Below, piece after piece: positions 16,663 to 24,865 of a stretch of 64,000 bases of DNA. How positions within the stretch are numbered: the first letter of the stretch is position 1; each line of letters opens with the position of its first letter. The notes under the pieces are model-generated. The model was given only the letters and a program-made list of their open reading frames with translations. It searched no databases and was not told the DNA's origin. Source of the DNA: Neolewinella agarilytica. GTDB taxonomy: Bacteria; Bacteroidota; Bacteroidia; Chitinophagales; Saprospiraceae. A program made the position numbers and the translations under genes. The DNA lies in NCBI RefSeq assembly GCF_900110645.1, contig NZ_FOFB01000010.1, forward strand, positions 143,108 through 207,107. The letters are read 5' to 3'.

Positions 16663-16696
16663 CGCTACCATTTTTCAACGCTACAACTATTCTGAT

Positions 16697-17290
16697 ATGG
16701 CTTTCTGGGACAACATCGCCGACCTCTTCCGCCAGGCGGAAGAGAGTACGCCAGCAAAGCCGGCCATCCATGAGCTCATCGTTCGTTCTCCGGAGGAGAT
16801 CGCTGATTTTGAGCGCTGGAAGCGGACCCACAACAGCCGCCGCCTGTTGGACTGGCTCAATCAGCAATTCACCTTTCACCTCGAAGGGCTGCCCATCGAT
16901 AAGGGGCTGGGCTTTCTGGACACCGACAGTTCCAGGGGCTTCGTCATTTATCTCCAGGAACTCAATTACAGCAAGGCTGACATTGTGCACTTCTTTGATT
17001 TTCTCAAAGAGCGCATCCAGAGCCTCAACTACCGGTCTGACATTTCTGACCGGCGGCTTTTCTCCCGTAAAGACTGGGTCGAAACGCAGGAGCGGCATTA
17101 CCTGAAGCCACGCATTAAGCTCGACGAAAACCCCATTCAACAGCAGTTTGGGAACATCACCATCCAACTGGAGATACGCGACGACCTCGTCCATAACCTT
17201 CGCCTGCGGGCAACGGTCTATAACGATTCGATGTATGAGGAAGCCGCCAGCTTTCGGGCGCTGATGGTAGCGCTGGAAGGCAATGATTGA
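16697..17290 (+). CDS. Conserved hypothetical protein
   Basis: 197-residue soluble protein: MAFWDNIADLFRQAEES, ERWKRTHNSRRLLDWLNQQF, then SSRGFVIYLQELNYSKADIVHFFDF, and YLKPRIKL followed by a beta-strand-rich end with ITIQLEIRDDLVHNLRLRAT. The ATG at 16697 is chosen because the open extension to 16574 overlaps the preceding gene in another frame. No signal peptide. Function is unknown; the position just after the membrane protein at 16132 suggests the two act together. Confidence 0.7.
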   Translation: MAFWDNIADLFRQAEESTPAKPAIHELIVRSPEEIADFERWKRTHNSRRLLDWLNQQFTFHLEGLPIDKGLGFLDTDSSRGFVIYLQELNYSKADIVHFFDFLKERIQSLNYRSDISDRRLFSRKDWVETQERHYLKPRIKLDENPIQQQFGNITIQLEIRDDLVHNLRLRATVYNDSMYEEAASFRALMVALEGND

Positions 17291-17362
17291 GTCCGGTTAC
17301 CTTTAGCCTTCGGAGATGCCTTTTCGCCTTCGGCCTTCCCCCTTGCTGCTCCTAACTTGCCC

Positions 17363-17382
17363 TGCACCTGCGGTTCCCGCCC
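17363..17382 (+). repeat. Dispersed 19-bp word, intergenic copy
   Basis: TGCACCTGCGGTTCCCGCCC followed by AAACA; lies in the leader of the DUF4174 gene. Confidence 0.55.
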
Positions 17383-17438
17383 AAACAGGCCCTATGCCTC
17401 TGCGCAAACACAATCGTGGCTATCTGCGTATTAACGAT

Positions 17439-17906
17439 ATGAAACCGCTACTATTAAGCCTGGCCTTGCTGCTCACCACCCCCGCCATGATGGACGCCCA
17501 ATTCCTGAACACCTATCAATGGAAATCGCGCCTCGTCCTGCTATTTACTCCCAGTCCGGACGATCCACTCTTTCTTCAACAGATGAGTCTGCTTGCGGAG
17601 CAATCCGAGGCCTTCGAAGAACGGGATGTACTCTTCATTTCCATCACCCCCAATGGTGAATACGAAAATACCGGGCGTTTTCTGGAGGAGTCTCTAGCCC
17701 GCCAATACCACCAACACTTCAGCCCCGATGAAAAGCAGTTTGAATTGATCGTGGTGGGTCTGGACAGCACAGAAAAATTCCGTGCCCGGAACACGCTCAC
17801 GCCTCCTTCTGTACTGCTGGAATTAATTGACGGGATGCCCATGCGGCGGCAGGAGCTACGGCAAGGCTACGGTAATAAGAGTCAGGTTAACCGGGGCGGC
17901 TTATAG
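17439..17906 (+). CDS. DUF4174 domain secreted protein
   Basis: 155-residue exported protein. Signal peptide MKPLLLSLALLLTTPAMMDAQ, mature part starting FLNTYQWKSRLVLLFTPSPDD. The pattern of a WKxRLVLLF strand, a helix (QQMSLLAEQSEAFEERDVLF), a VLFISITPNGEYEN strand, and FELIVVGLDSTEKFR with a C-terminal LLELIDGMPMRRQEL matches DUF4174, which looks like a thioredoxin-like fold without the Cys pair. The ATG at 17439 gives the signal peptide; earlier in-frame starts do not. Its stop is six bases from the convergent NlpC/P60 gene. Role unknown. Confidence 0.8.
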   Translation: MKPLLLSLALLLTTPAMMDAQFLNTYQWKSRLVLLFTPSPDDPLFLQQMSLLAEQSEAFEERDVLFISITPNGEYENTGRFLEESLARQYHQHFSPDEKQFELIVVGLDSTEKFRARNTLTPPSVLLELIDGMPMRRQELRQGYGNKSQVNRGGL

Positions 17907-17912
17907 AACAAG

Positions 17913-18434
17913 CTAATTCAGCACATCCCGCACCTGATAGATCAGCGGACGCCAGTAACTGGAAGAGAGCACATTTTCCCGGATTACTCCCCGGCTGCTC
18001 GTAGCGTGAATGACCCAAAGTTCCGTCGGGGTAGCCTGCACGACTACGGAGACGTGAAAAACCGGCTTCCCGTCCTTACGCTTATAAAATACCAGATCCC
18101 CGGGCCGGGCCCGTTCGGAGTTGATCCGTTTCCCCTGCGTAGCCTGATCTCTGGCCACCCGCTCAATATTCATCCCTGCATTCTGGTAGAGATAACGGAC
18201 GAAGCCCGAACAGTCAAAGCCCTGATCAGGGCGATTACCCCCATACTTGTAGCGGATGCCCATTAAGTCTTGTGCGTGAGAGACGATATCCGTCCGGATG
18301 AAAGAAGTTGGGCTTGGCCGATCTCCTGCGCGTGTTTGGCCTCCCGTTCGGGTAGTATCCACCGGCTTAAACAAACCACAGGAAGAGAGTAGCAATAAGC
18401 AACAGCAGGAAAGAAGGGCAGGAGTGAATTTCAT
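17913..18434 (-). CDS. NlpC/P60 family cell wall hydrolase lipoprotein (C40 peptidase)
   Basis: 173-residue lipoprotein that probably cuts peptide bonds in peptidoglycan. Signal MKFTPALLSC with lipobox LLSSC (Cys 19). The catalytic domain holds the family order Cys-His-His: Cys 75 in GFDCSGFVRYLY, His 127 in PVFHVSVVV, and His 143 in VIHATSS. The segment RPGDLVFYK before the first His is also typical. The domain is short and complete. It probably acts in the periplasm on stem peptides or cross-links. The C-terminus ends YWRPLIYQVRDVLN. Confidence 0.92.
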   Translation of the reverse strand: MKFTPALLSCCCLLLLSSCGLFKPVDTTRTGGQTRAGDRPSPTSFIRTDIVSHAQDLMGIRYKYGGNRPDQGFDCSGFVRYLYQNAGMNIERVARDQATQGKRINSERARPGDLVFYKRKDGKPVFHVSVVVQATPTELWVIHATSSRGVIRENVLSSSYWRPLIYQVRDVLN

Positions 18435-18465
18435 GACTAAGGAGTAAGGATCAGTTAGCAGGCAT

Positions 18466-18502
18466 AAAAACGGCGGGAAACGATACTTCGTTTTCCCGCC
18501 GT
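18466..18502 (-). terminator. Rho-independent terminator downstream of recQ
   Basis: Minus strand stem ACGGCGGGAAAACGAA / TCGTTTCCCGCCGT with a very short loop, followed directly by TTTTT. It is about 50 bases after the recQ stop and before the NlpC/P60 gene. Confidence 0.75.
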
Positions 18503-18550
18503 CCTGTAATCACTTTTCGGTAACGTCTTTGTTATCAAATGATGAAGGGA

Positions 18551-20767
18551 TCAGTTGGCCATCTCAGACAAAAACTTGATCCGGATGAGTTTAATTTCTT
18601 CAATGGTTACGTCATCCTCTTTCAGGGTCTGAAAGGCGATATCGGGGTCATCCGTTTCCGCACTCATGAAGTACTCATAGGTTTCTTCCAGGCTGTACTC
18701 ATCTACTTCCTCTTCAACGTAGTAGTCGATGTTGAGCTTGGTACCGGAGTGCACGATAGATACCATTTCCTCCATCAACTCGTCCATGGAGAGTTGATTA
18801 CCGGAAGCAATATCTTCCAGCGGAATCTTGCGGTCTACCGCCTGAATGATGTTGACTTTCTTCTTGGACTTATTAGCGACCTGCTTGACGACAAAGTCAG
18901 ACGGGCGGTCAATATCGTTTTCTTCGACGTACTTCTCGATGAGCATCAGGAAGGGCGTTGCATAGCGCCGGGCTTTACCGATGCTAACGCCATTGATGTT
19001 CTTCATTTCTTCCAAGGAAATCGGATAGCGGGTTGCCATCTCCATCAGTGAAGGATCCTGGAAGATAACGAAGGGCGGAATGTCCAGCCGCTTAGACTCC
19101 TTTTTACGGAGGTCTTTGAGCGCCAGCAGCAGTGCTTTATCGAGCGTTACTGCCCGGGCATCATCCGCAGCCGTACGCATATCCGCGGCCAGCTCATCTT
19201 CAAAGTTGTGATCAATCGGGATTTCGAAGCTTACGGGCTTTTTGAGGAAGCTTTCCCCCTCTTCGGTCATTTTGATGAGGCCGTAGGATTCGATGTCTTT
19301 TCGTACCAGATTGTTCAGCAATGCCTGCCGGAAGATGGAACTCCAGAGCACTTCTTCTTCGCCTTTACCCACGCCAAAGCCGGCGCGTTCCGTAAAGCCG
19401 TAGTCTTTCATCTGCTTCGTTTCTTTTCCGAGCACGAATTCGATGAGGGTTTTCAGGGGGTAATTTTCGTCAAGGGTTTTAACGGCCTTTAGTGCATGGA
19501 CCATCTTGTCTTTCACTTCAACCCGCTCCTTGGGGTAGCGACAGTTGTCGCACATCTTATTACAGTCCTCTTCTTTATACTCCTCTCCGAAGTAGTGGAG
19601 AAGGAAACGGCGGCGGCAGGCCGTTGTTTCGGAGTAAGCCATAACCTCCTGCATGAGCTGTGCGCCCATTTCCCGTTCCATGAGGGGTTTATCCCGTAAG
19701 AATTTTTCCAGCCGGAGAATGTCCTTATAAGCGTAGAAAGCGATGCAACGGCCCGCGAGGCCATCCCGCCCGGCACGGCCGGTTTCCTGGTAGTAATTCT
19801 CAATTGACTTGGGGATGTCATAGTGAATCACAAAACGCACATCCGGCTTATCAATACCCATACCGAAGGCGATGGTGGCGCAGATGACATCGACGTCTTC
19901 CATCAGGAATTGGTCTTGTGTCCGGGAGCGGGTCTTAGGGTCAAGACCTGCGTGATAAGGGGCCGCTCTGACGTCATTAACGCGCAGGGCCTCGGCGATT
20001 TCCTCGGCCGCTTTCCGGCTTTGCACGTAAACGATCCCTGATTCCCCGGGGACTTCTTTCACGCACTTAATGATCTGCTTGATGGTATAGTCTTTCTTGC
20101 CTTTGGGCCGGACCTCATAGTAGAGGTTATCCCGGTTAAAGGAAGAAACGAACACCTTGTGGTCGTCCCCCATCCGGAGGTTCTTCACGATATCGGACTG
20201 CACTTTAGGGGTGGCCGTTGCCGTCAGGGCAATGATCGGAATTTTATGCTCGATCATATCGAGCATTTCCCGAATCCGGCGATATTCCGGGCGGAAATCA
20301 TGCCCCCACTCAGAAATACAGTGTGCCTCATCAATGGCTACAAAGGAGATCTTTGATTGCTTGAAGAACTCGATGTTCTCTTCTTTTGTCAACGTTTCGG
20401 GAGCGACAAACAGCAGCTTGGTCTGGCCCGAAGTAATATCTTCTTTAACCTGCCGCATCTGTGTTTTGGACAGCGAGGAGTTCAGGTAATGCGCCACTGC
20501 ATCGTTCTCACCGTAAGACCGGATAGAGTCTACCTGGTTTTTCATCAGGGCGATCAGAGGGGAGATAACGAGGGCACAACCTTCCATCATCAAACCGGGC
20601 AGCTGATAGCAGAGGCTTTTACCACCACCCGTAGGCATAATGACAAAAGTATCTTTACCTTCAAAGAGTGATTCAATAATAACCTTTTGATTGCCTTTGA
20701 ACTTGTCAAAGCCGAAGTAATCAAATAAAGCCTGTTCAAGGTGGCTAACGGCTGGTTTCGCAGTCAT
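18551..20767 (-). CDS. recQ: ATP-dependent DNA helicase RecQ
   Basis: 738-residue RecQ helicase, a 3'-5' unwinding enzyme for recombination and fork repair. Helicase motifs in order: Walker A MPTGGGKSLCYQLP (Lys 50), DEAH in IDEAHCISEWGHDFRPEY, ALTATATPKV, the C-terminal helicase lobe with GIVYVQSRKAAEEIAEAL and QETGRAGRDG. The zinc-binding Cys residues lie in CRRRFLLHYFG and CNKMCDNC, then a winged-helix region and an HRDC-like segment near SLEEMKNINGVSIGKARRY. The C-terminal 100 residues form an acidic extension (YYVEEEVDEYSLEETYEYF) seen in some Bacteroidota members. A terminator follows. Confidence 0.95.
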   Translation of the reverse strand: MTAKPAVSHLEQALFDYFGFDKFKGNQKVIIESLFEGKDTFVIMPTGGGKSLCYQLPGLMMEGCALVISPLIALMKNQVDSIRSYGENDAVAHYLNSSLSKTQMRQVKEDITSGQTKLLFVAPETLTKEENIEFFKQSKISFVAIDEAHCISEWGHDFRPEYRRIREMLDMIEHKIPIIALTATATPKVQSDIVKNLRMGDDHKVFVSSFNRDNLYYEVRPKGKKDYTIKQIIKCVKEVPGESGIVYVQSRKAAEEIAEALRVNDVRAAPYHAGLDPKTRSRTQDQFLMEDVDVICATIAFGMGIDKPDVRFVIHYDIPKSIENYYQETGRAGRDGLAGRCIAFYAYKDILRLEKFLRDKPLMEREMGAQLMQEVMAYSETTACRRRFLLHYFGEEYKEEDCNKMCDNCRYPKERVEVKDKMVHALKAVKTLDENYPLKTLIEFVLGKETKQMKDYGFTERAGFGVGKGEEEVLWSSIFRQALLNNLVRKDIESYGLIKMTEEGESFLKKPVSFEIPIDHNFEDELAADMRTAADDARAVTLDKALLLALKDLRKKESKRLDIPPFVIFQDPSLMEMATRYPISLEEMKNINGVSIGKARRYATPFLMLIEKYVEENDIDRPSDFVVKQVANKSKKKVNIIQAVDRKIPLEDIASGNQLSMDELMEEMVSIVHSGTKLNIDYYVEEEVDEYSLEETYEYFMSAETDDPDIAFQTLKEDDVTIEEIKLIRIKFLSEMAN

Positions 20768-21074
20768 TTTTTAATTCGCTTTGCTCCGAACGTTTCAGTT
20801 ACTTTTGCCGGGCATCTGCGCTTTCTACAGATGCTGTTCCCCGCAACGGAAGATTAAATAAACAAAGCCCAAAACTGGTGACAAGTCAACCAGTGAGCGT
20901 GGTAAAATACAAAATGGGTAAAACTTAGGCGATAATTCAAGTGGGCAGGAAAAGCCCGTCCGTTAAGTTAGGGTATAGAGATTTATTTCTTTGCTTTTGA
21001 CCGCGAATTTTCGCTAAAGTCACGATAAACCACCAAGGCGGCTTTTCTTTGGGGGCCCAAAAATACACTTTTAC
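20768..21074. other. Intergenic region between recQ and kdsD
   Basis: 307 bases between divergent genes. A TACTTTTG at 20800-20807 on the plus strand fits the -7 element with a TTTG 16 bases upstream, but would give a long leader for kdsD. A weak inverted repeat ACTGGT/ACCAGT lies at 20874-20894. I see no gene or RNA here. Confidence 0.4.
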
Positions 21075-22049
21075 GTGAAAAATGCAAGTCTGATCACCCG
21101 AATTGCCCGAAAGACATTAGAGATCGAAGCTGAAGCTCTTCGCCGACTCACCGAAAGTATCGGGGATCCGTTCGTGGCTTGTGTAAACCTTATTTCTCAC
21201 AGTAAAGGGCGCCTTGTGGTCACGGGCATCGGGAAAACAGCATTGGTAGCCAAAAAGATTGTAGCTACACTGAACTCTACGGGATCAGCGTCCCTTTTTT
21301 TACACGCAGCCGACGCAATTCATGGAGATATCGGGATGGTGCAGCCCGATGACATTCTGTTATGCATCAGCAAAAGTGGTGAAACGGCAGAGATAAAAAT
21401 GCTCGCTCTCCTCGCCCGGCAATCCGGCAACCCGATCATCGCCATGGTTACCCGCCCTGACTGCTCGCTGGCTAACATGGCTGACCACGTACTGCTTACC
21501 CCACTGGAGCGGGAGGCCGGCCCGAACGATCTGGCCCCCACGACCAGTACTACTTTACAGATGGCCATGGGCGATGCTCTGGCTATGTCGTTGCTCTCCC
21601 TCCGCGGTTTCAAAGCCGAAGACTTCGCGCGTTTTCACCCCGGCGGTTCGCTGGGCAAACAACTCTACCTCCGGGTATGCGACCTCTACCCCGCCAACGA
21701 AAAACCAGCCGTTGGGCCACAGGCCGGTATTCGGGAAGTGCTGCTGGAGATGACCAGCAAGCGGCTGGGGGCTACTGCCGTGGTGGAGACCGGAAGCCGG
21801 AAATTACGGGGCATCATCACCGACGGCGATCTCCGCCGTATGCTGTCTGCCCACCAGGATGTGAGTGATTTCAAAGCGCAGGACATTATGACCGCCAGCC
21901 CCATTACCGTTCATAAAGACACGCTGGCCATCCGGGCACTCGATCTGCTTCGGACGCGTAACATCAGCCAGCTGGTAGTGATCGACGAGGTAGGTGACTA
22001 CGAAGGGTTTCTGCACTTGCATGATCTGGTGCGGGAGGGATTAGTTTAG
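21075..22049 (+). CDS. kdsD: KpsF/GutQ-family arabinose-5-phosphate isomerase
   Basis: 324-residue enzyme converting ribulose 5-phosphate to arabinose 5-phosphate, the first step of Kdo synthesis for lipopolysaccharide. An SIS domain fills the first half: GKGRLVVTGIGKTALVAKK-type sugar-binding start, ADAIHGDIGMV, CISKSGETAEIK, and HPGGSLGK at the domain end. Two CBS domains follow (GATAVVETGSRKLRGIITDGDL and the DIMTASPITVHKD motif). The start is GTG at 21075; there is no in-frame ATG nearby upstream. The gene is between recQ and the alpha/beta hydrolase, which face away and toward it, so it is probably transcribed alone. Confidence 0.92.
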   Translation: MKNASLITRIARKTLEIEAEALRRLTESIGDPFVACVNLISHSKGRLVVTGIGKTALVAKKIVATLNSTGSASLFLHAADAIHGDIGMVQPDDILLCISKSGETAEIKMLALLARQSGNPIIAMVTRPDCSLANMADHVLLTPLEREAGPNDLAPTTSTTLQMAMGDALAMSLLSLRGFKAEDFARFHPGGSLGKQLYLRVCDLYPANEKPAVGPQAGIREVLLEMTSKRLGATAVVETGSRKLRGIITDGDLRRMLSAHQDVSDFKAQDIMTASPITVHKDTLAIRALDLLRTRNISQLVVIDEVGDYEGFLHLHDLVREGLV

Positions 22050-22134
22050 TATGGTAGTCGTGGTAGTAGTAATAGTATGGTAGTAGTGCCCTACGATCAA
22101 ACTATCACTACTACCTCTACTATCACTACTATTT
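22050..22134. repeat. Word-like inverted repeat (GGTAGTAGT words), terminator-like
   Basis: GGTAGT and GTAGTAGT words in 22050-22088 and their complements in 22101-22134, between the convergent kdsD and hydrolase genes. The repeat starts at the stop codon of kdsD. Confidence 0.55.
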
Positions 22135-22137
22135 CCC

Positions 22138-22158
22138 GGGCGCGGCCGCAGGATGCAA
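22138..22158 (-). repeat. Dispersed 19-bp word, variant with GCATCCTGCGG
   Basis: Minus strand TTGCATCCTGCGGCCGCGCCC. It is seven bases after the stop of the alpha/beta hydrolase gene and shares the GCATCCTGCGG variant with the copy at 59117. Confidence 0.5.
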
Positions 22159-22165
22159 GGGTAAG

Positions 22166-22939
22166 TTAGCCAGCCAGGAAGGCATCCACCGCCGCCATCA
22201 GTTCCGTTGGGCGTTCAGCGTGGACCCAGTGGCCGGCATCAGCAACCGTGACCAGCTCTGCGGTGGGGAAGTGTGTCTTAATCAAAGGGAGATCGTCGTC
22301 CTTGACGTAACCGGAGTTCCCTCCGCGCAGAAAGAGCGCGGGGTGAGGGAATCGCTCTCCCGGGCCGGCTACTCCACTGATGAGCTCATCATAGTTGGCG
22401 GCGATGACCGGCAGGTTCATCCGCCAGCGGTAGCCACCGGCGGGGTCACGGGCCAGGTTCTTGAGCAGGAAGAGCTGAATTCCCGGGTCATTGACGTAGT
22501 TCGCCATCTGGGCTGCTGCTTCTTTACGGTCAGCCACCGTGGAGGGGTCTAGCGCTTCCAGGGCGGCGAAGATGGTCGCGTGGCCCGGGGCGTAGGCCCG
22601 GGGGGCGATGTCCACCACGATTAACTTTTCTACTAAACCGGGGAACTTCAGAGCCGTCCGCATGGCCACTTTGCCGCCCATGCTGTGCCCGAGGAGGTAA
22701 CAGCGGTCGTGGCCCAGTTCTTCCAGCAGTTCGGCTACGTCAGTAGCCATCAGATCGTAGTTCATGTCGGGCTCATGGGGGCTGCGGCCGTGGTTGCGCA
22801 AATCCGCCAGGACGAGGGTGTGTTGCTCCGCCCAGCGGCGGGCGAGCGTCTGCCAGTTATCCAGCATGCCAAATAGGCCGTGAAGAATGACGAGTGGCGG
22901 GCCATCGTTGCCTTCGCCAAAGGTTTTGTAGTGAAGCAT
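22166..22939 (-). CDS. Alpha/beta hydrolase (YbfF-type esterase)
   Basis: 257-residue cytoplasmic hydrolase. The alpha/beta hydrolase motifs are all there: LHGLFGMLDNWQTL oxyanion loop near residue 20, the nucleophile elbow GHSMGGKVA (Ser near 95), RGGNSGYV before the acid, and a C-terminal His in DAGHWVHAERP. The LHGLFGMLDNW start and LRNHGRSP are typical of the YbfF esterase group, which cleaves short acyl or thioester bonds; the natural substrate is not known. It faces kdsD. Confidence 0.88.
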   Translation of the reverse strand: MLHYKTFGEGNDGPPLVILHGLFGMLDNWQTLARRWAEQHTLVLADLRNHGRSPHEPDMNYDLMATDVAELLEELGHDRCYLLGHSMGGKVAMRTALKFPGLVEKLIVVDIAPRAYAPGHATIFAALEALDPSTVADRKEAAAQMANYVNDPGIQLFLLKNLARDPAGGYRWRMNLPVIAANYDELISGVAGPGERFPHPALFLRGGNSGYVKDDDLPLIKTHFPTAELVTVADAGHWVHAERPTELMAAVDAFLAG

Positions 22940-23094
22940 GGGAAGGGAAGGTTTGGGCTGCAGGTTTTGTTTAAGCCGGCTGACCGGTTCGCAGGAAACG
23001 AGGGTAGAGATAGTGATTCAGACGAAATTCATTAGCTCCAGCCAGCGAACAGCCTCCGTTACCGCTGAGCGCCGGCCGACGGAGGACTTCCCCC

Positions 23095-23115
23095 TGCACC
23101 TGCGGTCCCCCGCCC
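23095..23115 (+). repeat. Dispersed 19-bp word, intergenic copy
   Basis: TGCACCTGCGGTCCCCCGCCC followed by AAAAG, 59 bases before the TIM-barrel gene; two extra bases in the middle. Confidence 0.55.
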
Positions 23116-23173
23116 AAAAGCACTTTAATTGTGCTGAATTCCGTATCTACGTACTAATTAAACGAAACACATC

Positions 23174-24154
23174 ATGCAAAGAAGAACATTCCTTTCCCGC
23201 TCTACGAAAGCCAGCCTTGGGCTCGGCCTCCTCGGCACCGTCGGTTACCTCGGCTGTGGCAGCTCTCCGGAAGCGATGGCCGAAGAAACAACCGATGCAG
23301 ACATGGCCCCCTCTGCGGAAACACCCCTCTGGTTTGACATCAGCCTTGCCCAATGGAGCCTCAACAAAGCCCTCTTCGCCGGAGAAATGGATAATCTGGA
23401 CTTTGCCCAAAAGGCCCGGGAAGACTTCGGCATCGGTGGCATCGAATACGTCAATCAGTTCTTCAAGGACAAGGCCACGGACATGGACTACCTGAAGCAG
23501 ATGAAGCAGCGGGCGATGGATCACGACGTACAATCAGTTCTCATCATGATTGATCGGGAGGGTAACCTCGGAGACTCCGACCCCAAAAAGCGGATGGAAG
23601 CCGTCATGAATCACCACAAGTGGGTTGACGCCGCCAAATTCCTCGGCTGCCATAGCATCCGTGTCAACGCTGCCGGTGAAGGCAGCCGCGAAGAAGTCGC
23701 CAAGGCCGCCACCGAAGGCCTCGCTAAACTTAGCGAATACGCCCAGACTGCCGGCCTCAACGTCATCGTGGAAAACCACGGCGGCTGGAGCTCGGACGGC
23801 AGCTGGCTCTCCGGTGTCATCGCCGCTACGGGTATGGATAATTGCGGCACCCTGCCTGACTTCGGCAACTTCTGCATCGAACGCAGTCCTGACGGCTGTA
23901 AAACCGAGTACGACCGCTACCAGGGCGTGAAGGAGCTCATGCCCTACGCCAAAGCCGTTTCCGCCAAATCTCACGACTTCGGCCCCGATGGCCGGGAGAC
24001 ACACTCTGATTACACCAAAATTCTGAAAACCGTCAAAGCTGCCGGGTACACCGGCTGGATCGGCATCGAGTACGAAGGCAGCAGCCTGAGTGCTGATGAA
24101 GGCATCCGTAAGACGAAGGCACTGCTGGAAATGGCGGGGCGGGAGGTGATGTAG
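23174..24154 (+). CDS. Exported sugar phosphate isomerase/epimerase-like TIM barrel
   Basis: 326-residue xylose-isomerase-like TIM-barrel protein. The N-terminus has the twin-arginine-like MQRRTFLSRSTKASLGLGLL, and a lipobox YLGC follows, so it is probably exported, folded and lipid-anchored. Barrel landmarks: ISLAQWSLNKALF, GGIEYVNQFF, HSIRVNAAGEG, VIVENHGGWSS (a metal-ligand Glu region), PDFGNF, and IGIEYEGSS near the end. Family members isomerise or epimerise sugars or inositols; the substrate here is not known. It is followed by a perfect rho-independent terminator. Confidence 0.85.
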   Translation: MQRRTFLSRSTKASLGLGLLGTVGYLGCGSSPEAMAEETTDADMAPSAETPLWFDISLAQWSLNKALFAGEMDNLDFAQKAREDFGIGGIEYVNQFFKDKATDMDYLKQMKQRAMDHDVQSVLIMIDREGNLGDSDPKKRMEAVMNHHKWVDAAKFLGCHSIRVNAAGEGSREEVAKAATEGLAKLSEYAQTAGLNVIVENHGGWSSDGSWLSGVIAATGMDNCGTLPDFGNFCIERSPDGCKTEYDRYQGVKELMPYAKAVSAKSHDFGPDGRETHSDYTKILKTVKAAGYTGWIGIEYEGSSLSADEGIRKTKALLEMAGREVM

Positions 24155-24158
24155 GTTT

Positions 24159-24200
24159 TGTTGGTTAGCGTAGGTAGCTGCGCTAACCAACATTTATTTT
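24159..24200. terminator. Rho-independent terminator after the TIM-barrel gene
   Basis: Perfect 12-bp stem TGTTGGTTAGCG / CGCTAACCAACA with a 10-base loop, followed by TTTATTTT on the plus strand and AAAAC on the other side, so it may work in both directions, including for the RloB-like gene. Confidence 0.85.
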
Positions 24201-24253
24201 AGAGGCTGATGGCTACCTCTAGTGGTTTGTCAACATTGAAAATCAGGGAGTAA

Positions 24254-24865
24254 TCAATCTTGAAATGAAAGCAACCTTTCCACTAGTAAATGTACTGTAG
24301 TTATGGGGTTGCGATCAACTAGGGGCAAACCTCCTCGCTTATGAAACATCGCTTTAGCTCGGTCAATGGCTTTCATTACATCCGCAGCCTCATCAGCACT
24401 CAATCTTTGCGGAATGGCTTTCGCAAAATCTGCCCGCTTCCCGTCTTTTTCATAATTGATGCTCCAACGTTTTGAAAGATCTTTGTAGAGTGCTTTTCTA
24501 TCCAATGAGCTGGTAATCCGTTCGTAGTGTAAGCGAAACCATAGTTCGAAAGCATCAATTGTATAAGCAACTTCGCAGCCCTTTTCTTTAGCTAATTTGA
24601 TTGCTTTTTCAAACTCCTGATACTGTTCTGATCCAGGTGAAGCATCATAATCCAGATCAAATACAACCCATACTTCATCGTAAGATTTTCTTGCCATCAA
24701 TGACTCAGCGCGGAGTACAATCTGTCGTGGCTGCCCTACATATGGGCGGACATCCAGGTGAAGCTTATCCGATTTAAAAGACTGAAAATAGTGCTTTTCA
24801 GTTTGCTCTCCTTCACATACAATCAATAAAGCAAAGCGGGTTCTCCGTTGTTTTCCTCTGCCCAT
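24254..24865 (-). CDS. RloB-like protein (TOPRIM-type candidate nuclease, defence)
   Basis: 203-residue RloB-family protein. Near the N-terminus, VCEGEQTEKHYF (Glu 20) followed by WVVFDLDYD (Asp 70, Asp 72) has the Glu ... Asp-x-Asp layout of TOPRIM-type nucleases and OLD-like proteins. A second conserved block is DAFELWFRLHY near residue 105. The start codon follows directly on the stop codon of the upstream ATPase gene (TAG ATG on the coding strand), so translation is probably coupled. In other genomes RloA/RloB pairs, also called AbiL, limit phage. That role is inferred here from family and pairing. Confidence 0.85.
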   Translation of the reverse strand: MGRGKQRRTRFALLIVCEGEQTEKHYFQSFKSDKLHLDVRPYVGQPRQIVLRAESLMARKSYDEVWVVFDLDYDASPGSEQYQEFEKAIKLAKEKGCEVAYTIDAFELWFRLHYERITSSLDRKALYKDLSKRWSINYEKDGKRADFAKAIPQRLSADEAADVMKAIDRAKAMFHKRGGLPLVDRNPITTVHLLVERLLSFQD